A stretch of 53,201 bases of DNA from CAZNPW01 sp964575185 (GTDB taxonomy: Bacteria > Pseudomonadota > Alphaproteobacteria > Rhodobacterales > Rhodobacteraceae), in NCBI GenBank assembly GCA_964575185.1, contig CAZNPW010000021.1, positions 1 through 53,201 on the forward strand. Reading direction: 5' to 3'. The position numbers and the translations under genes were made by a program. This document shows, piece by piece, positions 39,391 to 49,863 of the stretch (positions within the stretch are counted from its first letter, which is position 1; every line of letters starts with the position of its first letter). A model generated the notes under the pieces. The model did not search any database, was not told the origin of the DNA, and saw only the letters and a program-made list of their open reading frames with translations.

Positions 39391-40539
39391 ATGGGCGCGT
39401 ATATCCTGAGGCGGCTTCTGCTGATCGTCCCCACGCTCTTGGGGATCATGGTCATCAACTTCGGGCTGACGCAGTTCGTCCCCGGCGGGCCGGTGGAGCA
39501 GGTGCTGGCGCGGCTGGAAGGCGACGGCAACAGCCTGGAGGCCATCGCGGGGGCCGGCGACGCGGGCGTGGTCGACCAGGGCGGCGACAGCGACTACATC
39601 GGCGGCCGCGGGTTGCCCGCCGAGTTCATCGCCGAGCTGGAGATCCAGTTCGGCTTCGCCCGCATCGTCTGCGCGGACGGCTTCACCGGCACCCCGTCGC
39701 TCGACGCGCCGGAATGCGCCAAGCAGGCGATCCCGGCGACCGAGCGCTTCTTCATCATGCTGGGCAACTACCTGACCTTCGACTTCGGCGACAGCTACTT
39801 CCGGTCGATCAGCGTGGTCGACCTGATCCTCGAGAAGATGCCGGTGTCGATCACGCTCGGCCTGTGGTCGACGCTGATCGCCTACCTGGTGTCGATCCCG
39901 CTCGGCATCGCCAAGGCGGTGCGCGACGGCACGGCCTTCGATTCCTGGACATCGGGCGCGATCATCGTGGCCTTCGCGATCCCCGGTTTCCTCTTCGCCA
40001 TCCTGCTTCTGGTGCTGTTCGCGGGGGGCAGCTACCTGCAGTGGTTCCCGCTGCGCGGCCTGACCTCGGAGAACTGGGCGGAGCTGAGCCTCTGGGGCAA
40101 GGCGGTCGACTACCTGTGGCACATCACGCTTCCCGTGCTCGCCAGCACGATCGCGAGCTTCGCCACGCTGACGCTCTTGACGAAGAACAGCTTCCTCGAC
40201 GAGATCAAGAAGCAGTATGTCATGACCGCGCGCGCCAAGGGGCTGACCGAACGGTCGGTCCTGTACGGCCACGTCTTCCGCAACGCGATGCTGATCGTCA
40301 TCGCGGGCTTTCCGGCGGCCTTCGTCGGCATCTTCTTCGGGGCCTCGCTCATCATCGAGACGATCTTCTCGCTCGACGGCCTGGGGCAGCTCGGCTTCCG
40401 GGCGGCGGTGGAGCGGGACTATCCGGTGATCTTCGGCACGCTCTTCGTGTTCGGGCTGATCGGGCTGCTGATGGGGATCCTGTCGGACCTGATGTATGTC
40501 TGGATCGACCCCCGCATCGACTTTGCGCGGAGGGGGTGA
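39391..40539 (+). CDS. yejB: Peptide ABC transporter permease (YejB-like)
   Basis: A 382-residue inner-membrane permease. The typical N-terminus YILRRLLLIVPTLLGIMVIN is followed by a long periplasmic region and the binding-protein-dependent transport domain with about five further spans. The EAA loop that contacts the ATPase is visible as VMTARAKGLTERSVLYGHVF. The long insert between spans 1 and 2 (about residues 30-130) is a YejB trait. It begins 15 bases after yejA and ends one base before the yejE ATG. Confidence 0.93.
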   Translation: MGAYILRRLLLIVPTLLGIMVINFGLTQFVPGGPVEQVLARLEGDGNSLEAIAGAGDAGVVDQGGDSDYIGGRGLPAEFIAELEIQFGFARIVCADGFTGTPSLDAPECAKQAIPATERFFIMLGNYLTFDFGDSYFRSISVVDLILEKMPVSITLGLWSTLIAYLVSIPLGIAKAVRDGTAFDSWTSGAIIVAFAIPGFLFAILLLVLFAGGSYLQWFPLRGLTSENWAELSLWGKAVDYLWHITLPVLASTIASFATLTLLTKNSFLDEIKKQYVMTARAKGLTERSVLYGHVFRNAMLIVIAGFPAAFVGIFFGASLIIETIFSLDGLGQLGFRAAVERDYPVIFGTLFVFGLIGLLMGILSDLMYVWIDPRIDFARRG

Positions 40540-40540
40540 G

Positions 40541-41646
40541 ATGGCCCTGTCCGCCCTGAACCAGCGGCGCTGGCGGAACTTCAAGGCGAACCGGCGGGCC
40601 TTCTGGTCGCTGTGGATCTTCGCCGTGCTCTACGGCATCTCGCTCGGTGCGGAACTGGTGGCGAACGAACGCCCGCTTTTGGTCAGCTACGCGGGCGAGC
40701 TGCGCGCGCCCTTCCTGCGCTTCTACTCCGAACAGGCCTTCGGCGGCGACTTCCGCACCGAGGCCAAGTATCAGGACCCCGAGGTGCAGTGCCTGATCGT
40801 CGCGGGCGGGTCGCCCGACTGCTTCGACGACCCCGCGGGCATCATGGCCGAGGCGCAGGCGACGGGCACCGCGGCGGGCCAGCCGGTGACGCCGGGCTGG
40901 ATCCTGTGGGCGCCGATCCCCTACAGCTACAACACCATCGTCGAGACCGGCGGCGTCGCCCCCGGCGCGCCCTCGGCGCAGAACTGGCTCGGCACCGACG
41001 ACACCTCGCGCGACGTGCTGGCGCGGATCATCTACGGCTTCCGCCTGTCGGTCAGCTTCGCGCTGATCGTCACCGCGCTGACGACGGTGATCGGCATCGC
41101 CGCGGGGGCGGTGCAGGGCTATTTCGGCGGCTGGGTGGACCTGGTGTTCCAGCGCATCATCGAGATCTGGGGCGCGACCCCGAGCCTCTACATCATCATC
41201 ATCGTCGCCGCGATCTTCAGCATGAACTTCTGGCTGCTGGTCGGGCTGTCGGTGCTGTTCGGCTGGACCGCGCTCGTCGGCGTCGTGCGGGCGGAGTTCC
41301 TGCGGGCGCGCAACTTCGAGTATGTCCGCGCCGCCCGCGCGCTCGGGGTCGGCGACGGCACGATCATGGCGCGGCACGTCCTGCCGAACGCGATGGTCGC
41401 CACGCTGACGATGCTGCCCTTCATCATCACCGGCGCGGTGGGCTCGCTCGCGACGCTCGACTTCCTGGGGTTCGGGCTGCCCGCCTCCGCGCCGTCGCTG
41501 GGGGAGCTGACGCTGCAGGCCAAGCAGAACCTGCAGGCCCCGTGGCTGGCGTTCTCGGCCTTCTTCACCTTCGCGATCATGCTGTCGCTGCTGGTCTTCG
41601 TGTTCGAGGGCGTGCGGGATGCCTTCGACCCGCGGAAGACCTTTGC

Positions 41647-41650
<4 letters not shown>
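40541..41650 (+). CDS. yejE: Peptide ABC transporter permease (YejE-like)
   Basis: A 369-residue second permease. QRRWRNFKANRRAFWSLWIF is the usual N-terminal amphipathic/first-span region of the YejE group. A large periplasmic stretch precedes a WLGTDDTSRDVLARIIYGFR block and the transport domain, with the EAA loop YVRAARALGVGDGTIMARHV. It pairs with YejB to form the pore. The ATG follows GGAGGGGTGAG. Its stop overlaps the yejF start by 4 bases. Confidence 0.93.
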
Positions 41651-43229
<1,579 letters not shown>

Positions 43230-43233
<4 letters not shown>

Positions 43234-44459
43234 GGATCCTTTTCGTCCACCAGAACTTCCCCGGCCAGTTCCTGCACCTCGCGCCCGAGATGGCGCGGCG
43301 GGGCCACGACTGCCTGGCGCTGACCGACAGCGGCAACCAGCGCGGCAGCGCGATCCCGGTGGTGAAATACCGCCACGACGCCCCGAAGGTCGACCCCGCC
43401 CAGACGCGGCTGGGGCGCAACTACACCACGATGTCGGACCGCGGCGTCACCGTCGCGCGCGCGGCCCTGCAGATGCGGCAGAAGGGCTACGTCCCCGACG
43501 TGATCTTCGGCCATTCCGGCTGGGGCGAGACCTTGTTTCTCAAGGAGGTCTGGCCCGAGGCGAAGCTTCTGGTCTACGCCGAGTTCTACTACCGGGGCCG
43601 GGGGGCCGACGTGGGGTTCGATCCGGAGTTCAACCCGCCCTCCTTCGACCAAGTGATGATCGCCCAGGGCCGCACGACGCATCTCGGCCAGGCGCTGACC
43701 CATGCCGACGCCGGGCTGTCGCCGACGGAATGGCAGGCCTCGACCTACCCCGCGCCGCTGCGCCGGATGATCGAGGTGATCTTCGACGGCGTCGACACTC
43801 AGGTGATGCGCCCCGATCCCGCTGCCGTTGCTACACTGTCCTCGGGCGCGACCTTCCGCGCGGGCGACGAGGTGCTGACCTTCATCAACCGCAACCTCGA
43901 ACCCTACCGGGGCTATCACATCTTCATGCGCGCGCTGCCAACGGTGCTGACGGCGCGGCCAGGGTGCCAGGTGGTGATCGTCGGCGGGGACGAGGTGAGT
44001 TACGGGGCTGCGCCGAAGGGCGCGAAGGGCTGGAAGGACGTCATCCTTGGCGAGGTGCGCGACCGGCTGGACCTGAGCCGCGTCCACTTCGCGGGCAAGG
44101 TGCCCTACCCGACCTTCACCGCGCTGATGCAGGTCACGCGGGTCCACGCCTACCTGACCTATCCCTTCGTCCTGTCCTGGTCGATGCTCGAGGCGATGGC
44201 GGCGGGCGCGCTGGTGGTGGGCTCGGCGACCGCCCCGGTCCAGGAGGTCATCCGCGACGGCGAGAACGGGCTGCTGGTCGATTTCTTCGACGTGGCGGGA
44301 TGGTCCGACCGGCTGACCGAGGCGCTGGCCGCGCCCGACGCCTTCGACGGCCTGCGGGCAGCGGCGCGGCGGACGATCCTGGCGCGATACGACCTCGCCT
44401 CGCACTGCCTGCCGCGCACGGTGGGGTTCGTGGAGCGGCACGGGCCGGGCCTGGGCTGA
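43230..44459 (+). CDS. Glycosyltransferase family 4 protein, TTG start
   Basis: A 409-residue GT-B glycosyltransferase whose N-terminal half (RILFVHQNFPGQFLHLAPEM, family 4 group 3) and donor half (LTFINRNLEPYRGYHIFMRA, KVPYPTFTALMQVTRVHAYL, and the EX7E-type motif EAMAAGALVVGSATAPVQE) are complete. TTG 43230 is the only start that fits: it overlaps the yejF stop as TTGA and is followed at once by the family N-terminus. It probably depends on translational coupling to yejF. A role in exopolysaccharide synthesis is usual for the family but unproved here. It is convergent with the carboxypeptidase gene across a triple hairpin. Confidence 0.9.
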
Positions 44460-44461
44460 CC

Positions 44462-44529
44462 CCGGTTCCTTGCAAGGAACCGGACCGGACCCTTCGAAGG
44501 GTCCGGTGCGGAGTTTTTCAAAACTCCGC
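44462..44529. repeat. Three 22-nt inverted repeats at 23-nt spacing (two-way terminator)
   Basis: Three different inverted repeats, each 22 bases long, start at 44462, 44485 and 44508, with one base between them. The first is a perfect palindrome with half-site CCGGTTCCTTG (44462-44483). The second is a perfect palindrome with half-site CCGGACCCTTC (44485-44506). The third has arms GCGGAGTTTT and AAAACTCCGC around TC (44508-44529). They fill the 72-base gap between convergent stop codons (44459 and 44532). The third arm carries T-runs in both directions, as a bidirectional intrinsic terminator would. I recall similar hairpin strings from other Rhodobacteraceae, but cannot confirm it here. Confidence 0.85.
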
Positions 44530-44531
44530 CC

Positions 44532-46085
44532 CTACGGCCCCATCGTGAAGCACGTCGTCCCGCGCGCCTGCAGCCTGCGGCAGGCGAGGTCGGCTTGGTC
44601 CTGCGTCATGCCGAGGAAGCTCGCATCGTAGCCGCCGCCGCGCTCCATCACCTTGCGCAAGCTGGCCCCCAGCGTCGCGCTTTCGGTCAACTGGGTGCGC
44701 AGAAGCATGCGCTCGGCGTCCGACCGGCTGGCGTAGCGGCCGACGTTCACGCCCCAGACCGCGCCCGACGAGGTCGACAGCCGCACCACCACCTCCTCGG
44801 CAGGTTGCGCGGCGGCCATCACGGTCGCGACCTCGCCGTCATAGATCGGCGCGCGGGCGACGGGGCGGGCGGCCGAGGCCGCGACGACGCCGTCGACCGC
44901 ACCCTGAAGGTCGGCCGCGACCTGCGCCTCCAGCGTCTGGGCCGGCGGCGGCTCGGCCATGGCGAGCGCGAGCGCGCTGGCGATGCCGTCCTGCATCCCC
45001 GCGGCCGCCGCCGCGACGGCGGCATCCTCGGCCGCGGCGACCGCGGCCACTGCCGGGTCGGCCGCACCCGGCCGCGCGGACGGGCGCGGCGATGCGGCAA
45101 CGATCCCGGCGACCCGCAGCGTCTTGCCCGCGCCGCCCTCGGTCGCCGCCGCCACGGCGGCATCGGCGCCCGAACCGGGCTGCGCGGTGTCGGCCATCAC
45201 CAGCCCCGGCTGCTCCGGCGGGCGGACCGGCGCGTTGCGCGGCGCCTTGGCGAAGCCGAGATCCAGAAGCTCGGCCATCCGCGCGTTGCGCGCGGCGGTC
45301 GAGGTGCCGCCGAAGACGGTGGCGATGATCCGCACCCCGTCGCGTTCGGCGCTGGCCGTCAGGTTGAACCCCGCCGCGACGGTATAACCCGTCTTGATCC
45401 CGTCGGCGCCTTCGTAGGCGTCGAGGAAGCGGCGATTGGTGTTGCGCACCTCGGCCATGCCCGCGTCCGACGACCGGCGGCTGAAGATGTTGTAGTATTG
45501 CGGAAAATCGTAGAACAGGTTCCGGCCCAGCACGGTCATGTCGCGCGCCGTGGACAGGTGGCCCGGCTGCGTGAGCCCGTTGGCGTTCTTGAACGTCGTG
45601 TCCTTCATGCCGAGCGCCCGCGCCGTCTCGGTCATCCGCCGGGCGAAGGCGGGTTCCGACCCGCTGATCGCCTCGGCGATGGCCGTGGCCGCGTCGTTGG
45701 CCGACTTGATCGCCGCGGCGCGGATCAGGTAGCGCAACTGGATCTGCTGGCCCTTCCGCAGGCCCAGCCGCGACGGCGGCTGGCCGGCGGCATTGGCGCT
45801 GACCGTGATCATCGTGTCGGGCGACAGCCGCCCCGCCTCGATCTCCTGGAACGCGATGTAGAGCGTCATCATCTTGGTCAGCGAGGCCGGGTGAAGCCGC
45901 GTCTCGCCGTTGCTGTCATAGAGCGTCTCGCCCGTCCGCCCGTCCATGATGAAGGCCGCGGCGGGGGCTGCCGTCGCGGGGCCGGGCCGCGAACAGGCGG
46001 CGACGACGACGAGCATCAGGAGAACCGCGACGTTTCTGGGGAATGGGAAACTGCGGGCGCGACGCCCTGCCTGCGCGACGACCAC
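44532..46085 (-). CDS. D-alanyl-D-alanine carboxypeptidase with SPOR domain
   Basis: A 517-residue penicillin-binding-protein-5-like carboxypeptidase that trims pentapeptides of peptidoglycan in the periplasm. Active-site motifs are complete: SLTK (S68, K71), SAN (128-130) and KTG (231-233). The N-terminus has a hydrophobic stretch ending VVVAACS (C32), a likely lipobox, so it may be a lipoprotein. After the catalytic domain comes an Ala-rich low-complexity linker (about residues 300-420) and a C-terminal SPOR-like domain (VWGVNVGRYASRSDAERMLL) that would bind denuded glycan at the septum. The start is GTG 46085. The SPOR fusion suggests a role in cell division. Confidence 0.93.
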   Translation of the reverse strand: MVVAQAGRRARSFPFPRNVAVLLMLVVVAACSRPGPATAAPAAAFIMDGRTGETLYDSNGETRLHPASLTKMMTLYIAFQEIEAGRLSPDTMITVSANAAGQPPSRLGLRKGQQIQLRYLIRAAAIKSANDAATAIAEAISGSEPAFARRMTETARALGMKDTTFKNANGLTQPGHLSTARDMTVLGRNLFYDFPQYYNIFSRRSSDAGMAEVRNTNRRFLDAYEGADGIKTGYTVAAGFNLTASAERDGVRIIATVFGGTSTAARNARMAELLDLGFAKAPRNAPVRPPEQPGLVMADTAQPGSGADAAVAAATEGGAGKTLRVAGIVAASPRPSARPGAADPAVAAVAAAEDAAVAAAAAGMQDGIASALALAMAEPPPAQTLEAQVAADLQGAVDGVVAASAARPVARAPIYDGEVATVMAAAQPAEEVVVRLSTSSGAVWGVNVGRYASRSDAERMLLRTQLTESATLGASLRKVMERGGGYDASFLGMTQDQADLACRRLQARGTTCFTMGP

Positions 46086-46257
46086 GGTCGGTAACCCCTA
46101 TGCTGCCTCATGCGCCCTCTCTTGAGTCCGGGGCGTCACGGTCGCGACGCTAGCACAGGCCCGGCCCGCGCGCGAAGAGCAAAACGGCGGGCATCTTCGC
46201 GCGCGCGACCCGTGCCGAGGCACCAGGGATGGGGTTCAAGCCCCCTTGACCCCAGGC
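46086..46257. other. Gap between the HAD and carboxypeptidase genes, with a hairpin at 46231-46253
   Basis: A 172-base gap that must hold the promoter of the carboxypeptidase gene (minus strand). Immediately downstream of the HAD gene stop (46258), the bases GGGGTTCAAG and CTTGACCCC (46231-46253) can pair with one bulged base, a possible terminator for the HAD transcript. Nothing else recognisable is present. Confidence 0.35.
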
Positions 46258-46968
46258 CTAGGGGTGTGACTCGATCCGGTCCACAAGATCGGGGAGTTGC
46301 CCCAGGTGTTGCAGGGCATGGAACCGCGCATGCTCCTGTGGCGGATCGGCAACCTCCAGCGCCCAAGTCAAGTCGTGCGGGACATGCGCGGCGAAGCCGC
46401 CGGCCGCGAGCATCGGCAGCACGTCGGAGGCGAGCGAGTTGCCCGCCATCAGCCCGCGGTCGGCCCCGTCGCCGTGGCGGGCGAAGATGGCGGCGTAGGT
46501 TTCGGGCGTCTTGCGCGAAACGATCTCGACCGCGGCGAAAGCGGGGCCGAGGCCCGACTGCGCGATCTTGCGCTCCTGGTCCAGAAGGTCGCCCTTGGTG
46601 ACCAGGACCAGCCGGTGGGTGTCGGCCAGCCGCCCCACGGCCTCTTCTACTCCGGGCAGGAGCTCGATCGGATGCGCCAGCATCTCGCGCCCCGCGGCCA
46701 GCAGGTCGGCGATGACATGGCCGGGCACCCGACCATCGGTGACCTCCACCGCCGTCTCGATCATCGACAGCACGAAGCCCTTGATCCCGAAGCCGTAGGC
46801 CCCGAGGTTGCGCCGCTCGGCCGCCTCGAGCCGGGCCATCAGGTGCGGACCCTCGGCGTGGTCGGACAGGAGCGCCGCGAAGCGTTCGTGGGTCAGCCGG
46901 AAGTGGCGTTCGTTGTGCCAGAGCGTGTCGTCGGCATCGAGGCCGATCGTGGTGATTGCGCGGATCAT
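46258..46968 (-). CDS. HAD-superfamily hydrolase
   Basis: A 236-residue haloacid-dehalogenase-type phosphatase. Motif I is LDADDTLW, with D11 (nucleophile) and D13 (general acid). Motif II is VLVTKGD (Thr), motif III a lysine in VEIVSRKTPETY, and motif IV GNSLASDVLPML. The helical cap (about residues 20-95) makes it a C1-cap member, as in YjjG or phosphoglycolate phosphatases, but the substrate cannot be told. It is divergent from clpS, with an 86-base gap, and precedes the carboxypeptidase gene on the same strand, separated by 172 bases. Confidence 0.88.
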   Translation of the reverse strand: MIRAITTIGLDADDTLWHNERHFRLTHERFAALLSDHAEGPHLMARLEAAERRNLGAYGFGIKGFVLSMIETAVEVTDGRVPGHVIADLLAAGREMLAHPIELLPGVEEAVGRLADTHRLVLVTKGDLLDQERKIAQSGLGPAFAAVEIVSRKTPETYAAIFARHGDGADRGLMAGNSLASDVLPMLAAGGFAAHVPHDLTWALEVADPPQEHARFHALQHLGQLPDLVDRIESHP

Positions 46969-47054
46969 CGCCCTGCGGTGACCGGCTGCCCCCTTTTCGT
47001 CAAGCGATTCCCGGCTATATTGGAGGGGTCGCCCCTGCCTTCCGGTTTGCCGCC

Positions 47055-47399
47055 ATGCTGCCCACGGTCATGATGTCCGACCTGCCCCAGCCGCCCGGCG
47101 GCGGGACGGACACGACCATCCTGACCAAGCCCAAGGCCAGGACGCAGCGCCCGCCGCTGTACAAGGTGCTGCTCCTGAACGACGACTACACGCCGATGGA
47201 GTTCGTGGTCCACGTGCTGGAGCGGTTCTTCGGGCTGACCCATGCGCAGGCGTTCGAGATCATGCTGACGGTGCACAAGAAGGGCCTCGCGGTGGTGGGC
47301 GTGTTCAGCCACGAGGTGGCCGAGACCAAGGTGGCGCAGGTGATGGACTTCGCCCGGCGGCACCAGCACCCGCTGCAATGCACGATGGAGAAGGAATAG
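47055..47399 (+). CDS. clpS: ATP-dependent Clp protease adaptor ClpS
   Basis: A 114-residue adaptor that binds proteins with destabilising N-terminal residues and hands them to ClpA/ClpP. The conserved fold is plain: PPLYKVLLLNDDYTPMEFVV, the N-degron pocket residues, HKKGLAVVGVFSHEVAETK and a C-terminal HPLQCTMEKE. A disordered N-terminal tail (about 35 residues, rich in P, G and T) precedes it, as needed for ClpA engagement. ATG 47055 is given; ATG 47070 or 47073 would only shorten the tail, and no strong Shine-Dalgarno sequence decides. It is followed after 6 bases by a methyltransferase gene. Confidence 0.95.
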   Translation: MLPTVMMSDLPQPPGGGTDTTILTKPKARTQRPPLYKVLLLNDDYTPMEFVVHVLERFFGLTHAQAFEIMLTVHKKGLAVVGVFSHEVAETKVAQVMDFARRHQHPLQCTMEKE

Positions 47400-47405
47400 C
47401 CCCCG

Positions 47406-48362
47406 TTGCGCGCCGCGCGGCTGCAGGCGGCGCTGGACGCCGGGGTCTGGGACCTGCCCGCGACCGGGGATATCGCGGTCGTGGGTCCGCGGGCGGGGGA
47501 TGACCTGTCCGCCCTGCCCGCCGCGCGGGTCGTGGTGGTGACGGGCTTCCGGCCCGACCACGAGCATTTCGCGGGCCTGGGGTATCGCGTTGCGACCGTC
47601 CAGCCCGACGCCCCTGCCACGCTGGTCTGCCTGCCGCGCGCGCGCGCGGCGGCGCGGGGGATGATCGCCGCGGCGACCGGCCGGGTGGCGGTCGACGGGC
47701 AGAAGGACGACGGGGTCGACGGCCTGCACCGCAGCCTGCGGGCGCGGGGACAGGCATCGGAGGCCGTGGCCAAGGCGCATGGCAAGCTGTTTTCGGTGAC
47801 GGGCGATCTGTCCGACTGGGACGCGCGGCCGCGGCTGGTCGCGGGGTTCCAGACCGTCGCGGGGGTGTTTTCGGCCGACGGGCCGGACCCGGCCTCGGTC
47901 CTGCTGGCTGCGGCGCTGCCCGACCGGCTGCCGACGCGGATGGCGGACCTCGGCGCGGGCTGGGGGTATCTGTCGCGCGCGGTTCTGGCGCGTGGGGTGG
48001 AGGAGCTGCACGCGGTGGAGGCCGACCTGGCCGCGCTCGACTGCGCGCGGGCGAACCTGCCCGACCCGCGGGTGCGGTTCCACTGGGCCGACGCGACGCG
48101 CTGGCGGCCGCCCGGGCCGCTCGGCGGCATCGTGCTGAACCCGCCGTTCCATACCGGCCGCCGCGCCGACCCCGCCGTCGGTGTGGCCTTCCTGCACGCG
48201 GCGCAGGCGGCACTGGCCCCCGACGGCGTGCTGTGGATGGTCGCCAACCGCCACCTGCCCTATGAGACGCCGCTGCACGCGCTGTTCCACGAGGTCGCGG
48301 ACCTGGGCGGCTCGCCCGCCTTCCGCCTGACGCGCGCGTCCCGCCCGCGCCGCAACCCCTGA
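47406..48362 (+). CDS. RsmC/RlmG-like guanine-N2 methyltransferase, TTG start
   Basis: A 318-residue class I SAM-dependent methyltransferase of the RsmC type. The N-terminal half is a degenerate methyltransferase-like domain (about residues 1-140). The C-terminal half has the SAM motif MADLGAGWGYLSRAVL, the acidic residue in LHAVEADLAALD, and the catalytic NPPF motif (VLNPPFHTG) used for amino groups of guanine. RsmC methylates G1207 of 16S rRNA; the same target is inferred. TTG 47406 is the best start: it lies 6 bases after clpS and no ATG or GTG occurs near the family N-terminus. The next gene starts 6 bases after its stop. Confidence 0.85.
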   Translation: MRAARLQAALDAGVWDLPATGDIAVVGPRAGDDLSALPAARVVVVTGFRPDHEHFAGLGYRVATVQPDAPATLVCLPRARAAARGMIAAATGRVAVDGQKDDGVDGLHRSLRARGQASEAVAKAHGKLFSVTGDLSDWDARPRLVAGFQTVAGVFSADGPDPASVLLAAALPDRLPTRMADLGAGWGYLSRAVLARGVEELHAVEADLAALDCARANLPDPRVRFHWADATRWRPPGPLGGIVLNPPFHTGRRADPAVGVAFLHAAQAALAPDGVLWMVANRHLPYETPLHALFHEVADLGGSPAFRLTRASRPRRNP

Positions 48363-48368
48363 GGTCCC

Positions 48369-49175
48369 ATGTCGCTCTCCATCGCCGGAAAGACCGCCAT
48401 CGTGACCGGGGCCGCCAACGGCATCGGGCTGCAGGTGGCGCGGCATTTCCTCGACAAGGGGGCGAACGTGATGTTCGCCGACATGGACGAGGCCCGGCTG
48501 GAGGAGGAGATCGGCCGCGCCTGCAAGGCCGAGGGCGAGGTGCGGATGTTCGCGGGCGACCTGCGCGAGAAGCTGACGGTCGCGAACCTGCTGTCGGCGA
48601 CCTACGATGCCTTCGACCGCGTGGACATCCTGGTGAACGCGAGCCGGTCGATGCAGACCTCGGACCCGCTGTCACCCGACGGCGACGCGGTGGAAGATCT
48701 GTGGCAGCAGAACGTGATGACCGCGCTGCGGATGAGCCAGATGACCGCGAAGCGGATGCTCGCGGCGGCCGACAAGGCGGGGGCGGAGGGGCCGGTCGGG
48801 ACGATCGTCAACCTGTCGTCGATCGCCGCGCAGCGCACGCAGGCGCGTCTTCTCGGCTATTCCATGGCCATGGCGGGGGTGGAGCAGATGACCCGCAGCC
48901 TGGCCGTGGCGCTCGCCCCGCGCGGCATCCGGGTCAACGCCGTGGCCTTCGGGTCGGTGATGAGCGCGAGCCTTCAGGCGGCGCTGAAGGACCACCCCGA
49001 CTGGCGCGACGGGATCGCCGCGGGCACGCCGATGCGCCGGATCGCGGGGCCGTTCGAGCTGTCGGAGACGGTGCAGTTCCTGGCCAGCGACGCGAGCGCC
49101 TTCATGACCGGGCAGGTGCTGACGGTCGACGGCGGCCGCGGGCTGATCGACGCGGTCGACGCCCCGGCGCATTGA
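48369..49175 (+). CDS. SDR-fold protein with catalytic lysine replaced
   Basis: A 268-residue short-chain dehydrogenase fold. The cofactor motif TGAANGIG, ADMD (suggesting NAD), and the Ser of IVNLSSIAA are present. The usual YxxxK is YSMAM (in LLGYSMAMAGVEQM), so the lysine that lowers the tyrosine pKa is a methionine. NNAG is VNAS and the usual PG after the active site is FG (VAFGSVMSA). It may bind a nucleotide without normal oxidoreductase activity, or use other chemistry. It follows the methyltransferase by 6 bases, with Shine-Dalgarno GAGG, so clpS, the methyltransferase and this gene form an operon. Confidence 0.85.
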   Translation: MSLSIAGKTAIVTGAANGIGLQVARHFLDKGANVMFADMDEARLEEEIGRACKAEGEVRMFAGDLREKLTVANLLSATYDAFDRVDILVNASRSMQTSDPLSPDGDAVEDLWQQNVMTALRMSQMTAKRMLAAADKAGAEGPVGTIVNLSSIAAQRTQARLLGYSMAMAGVEQMTRSLAVALAPRGIRVNAVAFGSVMSASLQAALKDHPDWRDGIAAGTPMRRIAGPFELSETVQFLASDASAFMTGQVLTVDGGRGLIDAVDAPAH

Positions 49176-49192
49176 CGGGCGGGGCGGGGGAG

Positions 49193-49214
49193 GTCCCGGA
49201 TCGGGGTCCGGGAC
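49193..49214. terminator. Hairpin between convergent SDR and carboxylesterase genes
   Basis: GTCCCGGA (49193-49200) and TCCGGGAC (49207-49214) form a perfect 8-bp stem with a 6-base loop, between stop codons at 49175 and 49222. It shares the GTCCCGG/CCGGGAC core with the hairpin at 7392-7411. Confidence 0.5.
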
Positions 49215-49221
49215 GGGTGTC

Positions 49222-49863
49222 CTACCCGTTCAGCGCCGCGCGCAGGGCCGCGATGTCGGCGGGCAGGATGGCGTGGCCCGGCCCGGGATAGACGTCGAGG
49301 TCCACCGTCGCCCCCAACGCGCGCAGGGCGTCGGCGCTGTCCTGCGCGCGCGTCACGGGGATGTGCGGGTCCTGCGCGTGGACGCTGATCCGCACGCGGC
49401 CGGGGCGCGGGCCGGTGTAGGCGAGGCGCTTCGGCCGATGGCCGTAGAGCGCGGGGTCGGCCGGGCCGTCGGCGTCGCCGGTGCCGACGAGGCCGCCCGA
49501 CAGGCCGAAGACGCCGGCCAGCCCCTCGCCCTGCCGGGCGTAGGTTTCGAGCGCGAGGCAAGCCCCCTGGCTGAATCCGCCGAGCCAGATGCGGTCGCGC
49601 GGCAGGCCGTCATCCTGCAGTGCGGTAACCGCGACCTGCATCGCGGCGATGCCGGCGGTGACGAAGGGCTCCATCTGCGCGGACGGGGCGAGAAAGCTCG
49701 TCGGCCACCAGGACCGGCCCGGCGCCTCGGGCGCGATGGCCGCGACGTCGGGCAGGCCGAGGTGGGCGAGCAGGCCGAGGATGTCCCCGGCCGACGCGCC
49801 GCGGCCGTGGGCGAGGACCAGCCCCGCCCGCGCGCGCGCCGCGGGTGCGCCTGCGCGCCTCAT
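49222..49863 (-). CDS. Alpha/beta hydrolase, phospholipase/carboxylesterase type (MhqD-like)
   Basis: A 213-residue serine hydrolase of the phospholipase/carboxylesterase group. The fold elements are GLVLAHGRGAS (oxyanion region), the nucleophile elbow GGFSQGACLA, and a C-terminal GPGHAILP carrying the catalytic histidine. ATG 49863 overlaps the stop of the upstream ring-cleaving dioxygenase gene (ATGA). In Bacillus subtilis the equivalent pair mhqE-mhqD (dioxygenase and carboxylesterase) answers quinone and catechol stress, and the same pairing here suggests work on a ring-cleavage product. This role is inferred from gene order and family. Confidence 0.85.
   Translation of the reverse strand: MRRAGAPAARARAGLVLAHGRGASAGDILGLLAHLGLPDVAAIAPEAPGRSWWPTSFLAPSAQMEPFVTAGIAAMQVAVTALQDDGLPRDRIWLGGFSQGACLALETYARQGEGLAGVFGLSGGLVGTGDADGPADPALYGHRPKRLAYTGPRPGRVRISVHAQDPHIPVTRAQDSADALRALGATVDLDVYPGPGHAILPADIAALRAALNG

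Noticed and set aside
44462..44529. The palindromic string as an attachment site or transposon end.
   Set aside because: No integrase, transposase or target-site duplication is seen nearby, and it sits precisely between convergent stops, as a terminator would.
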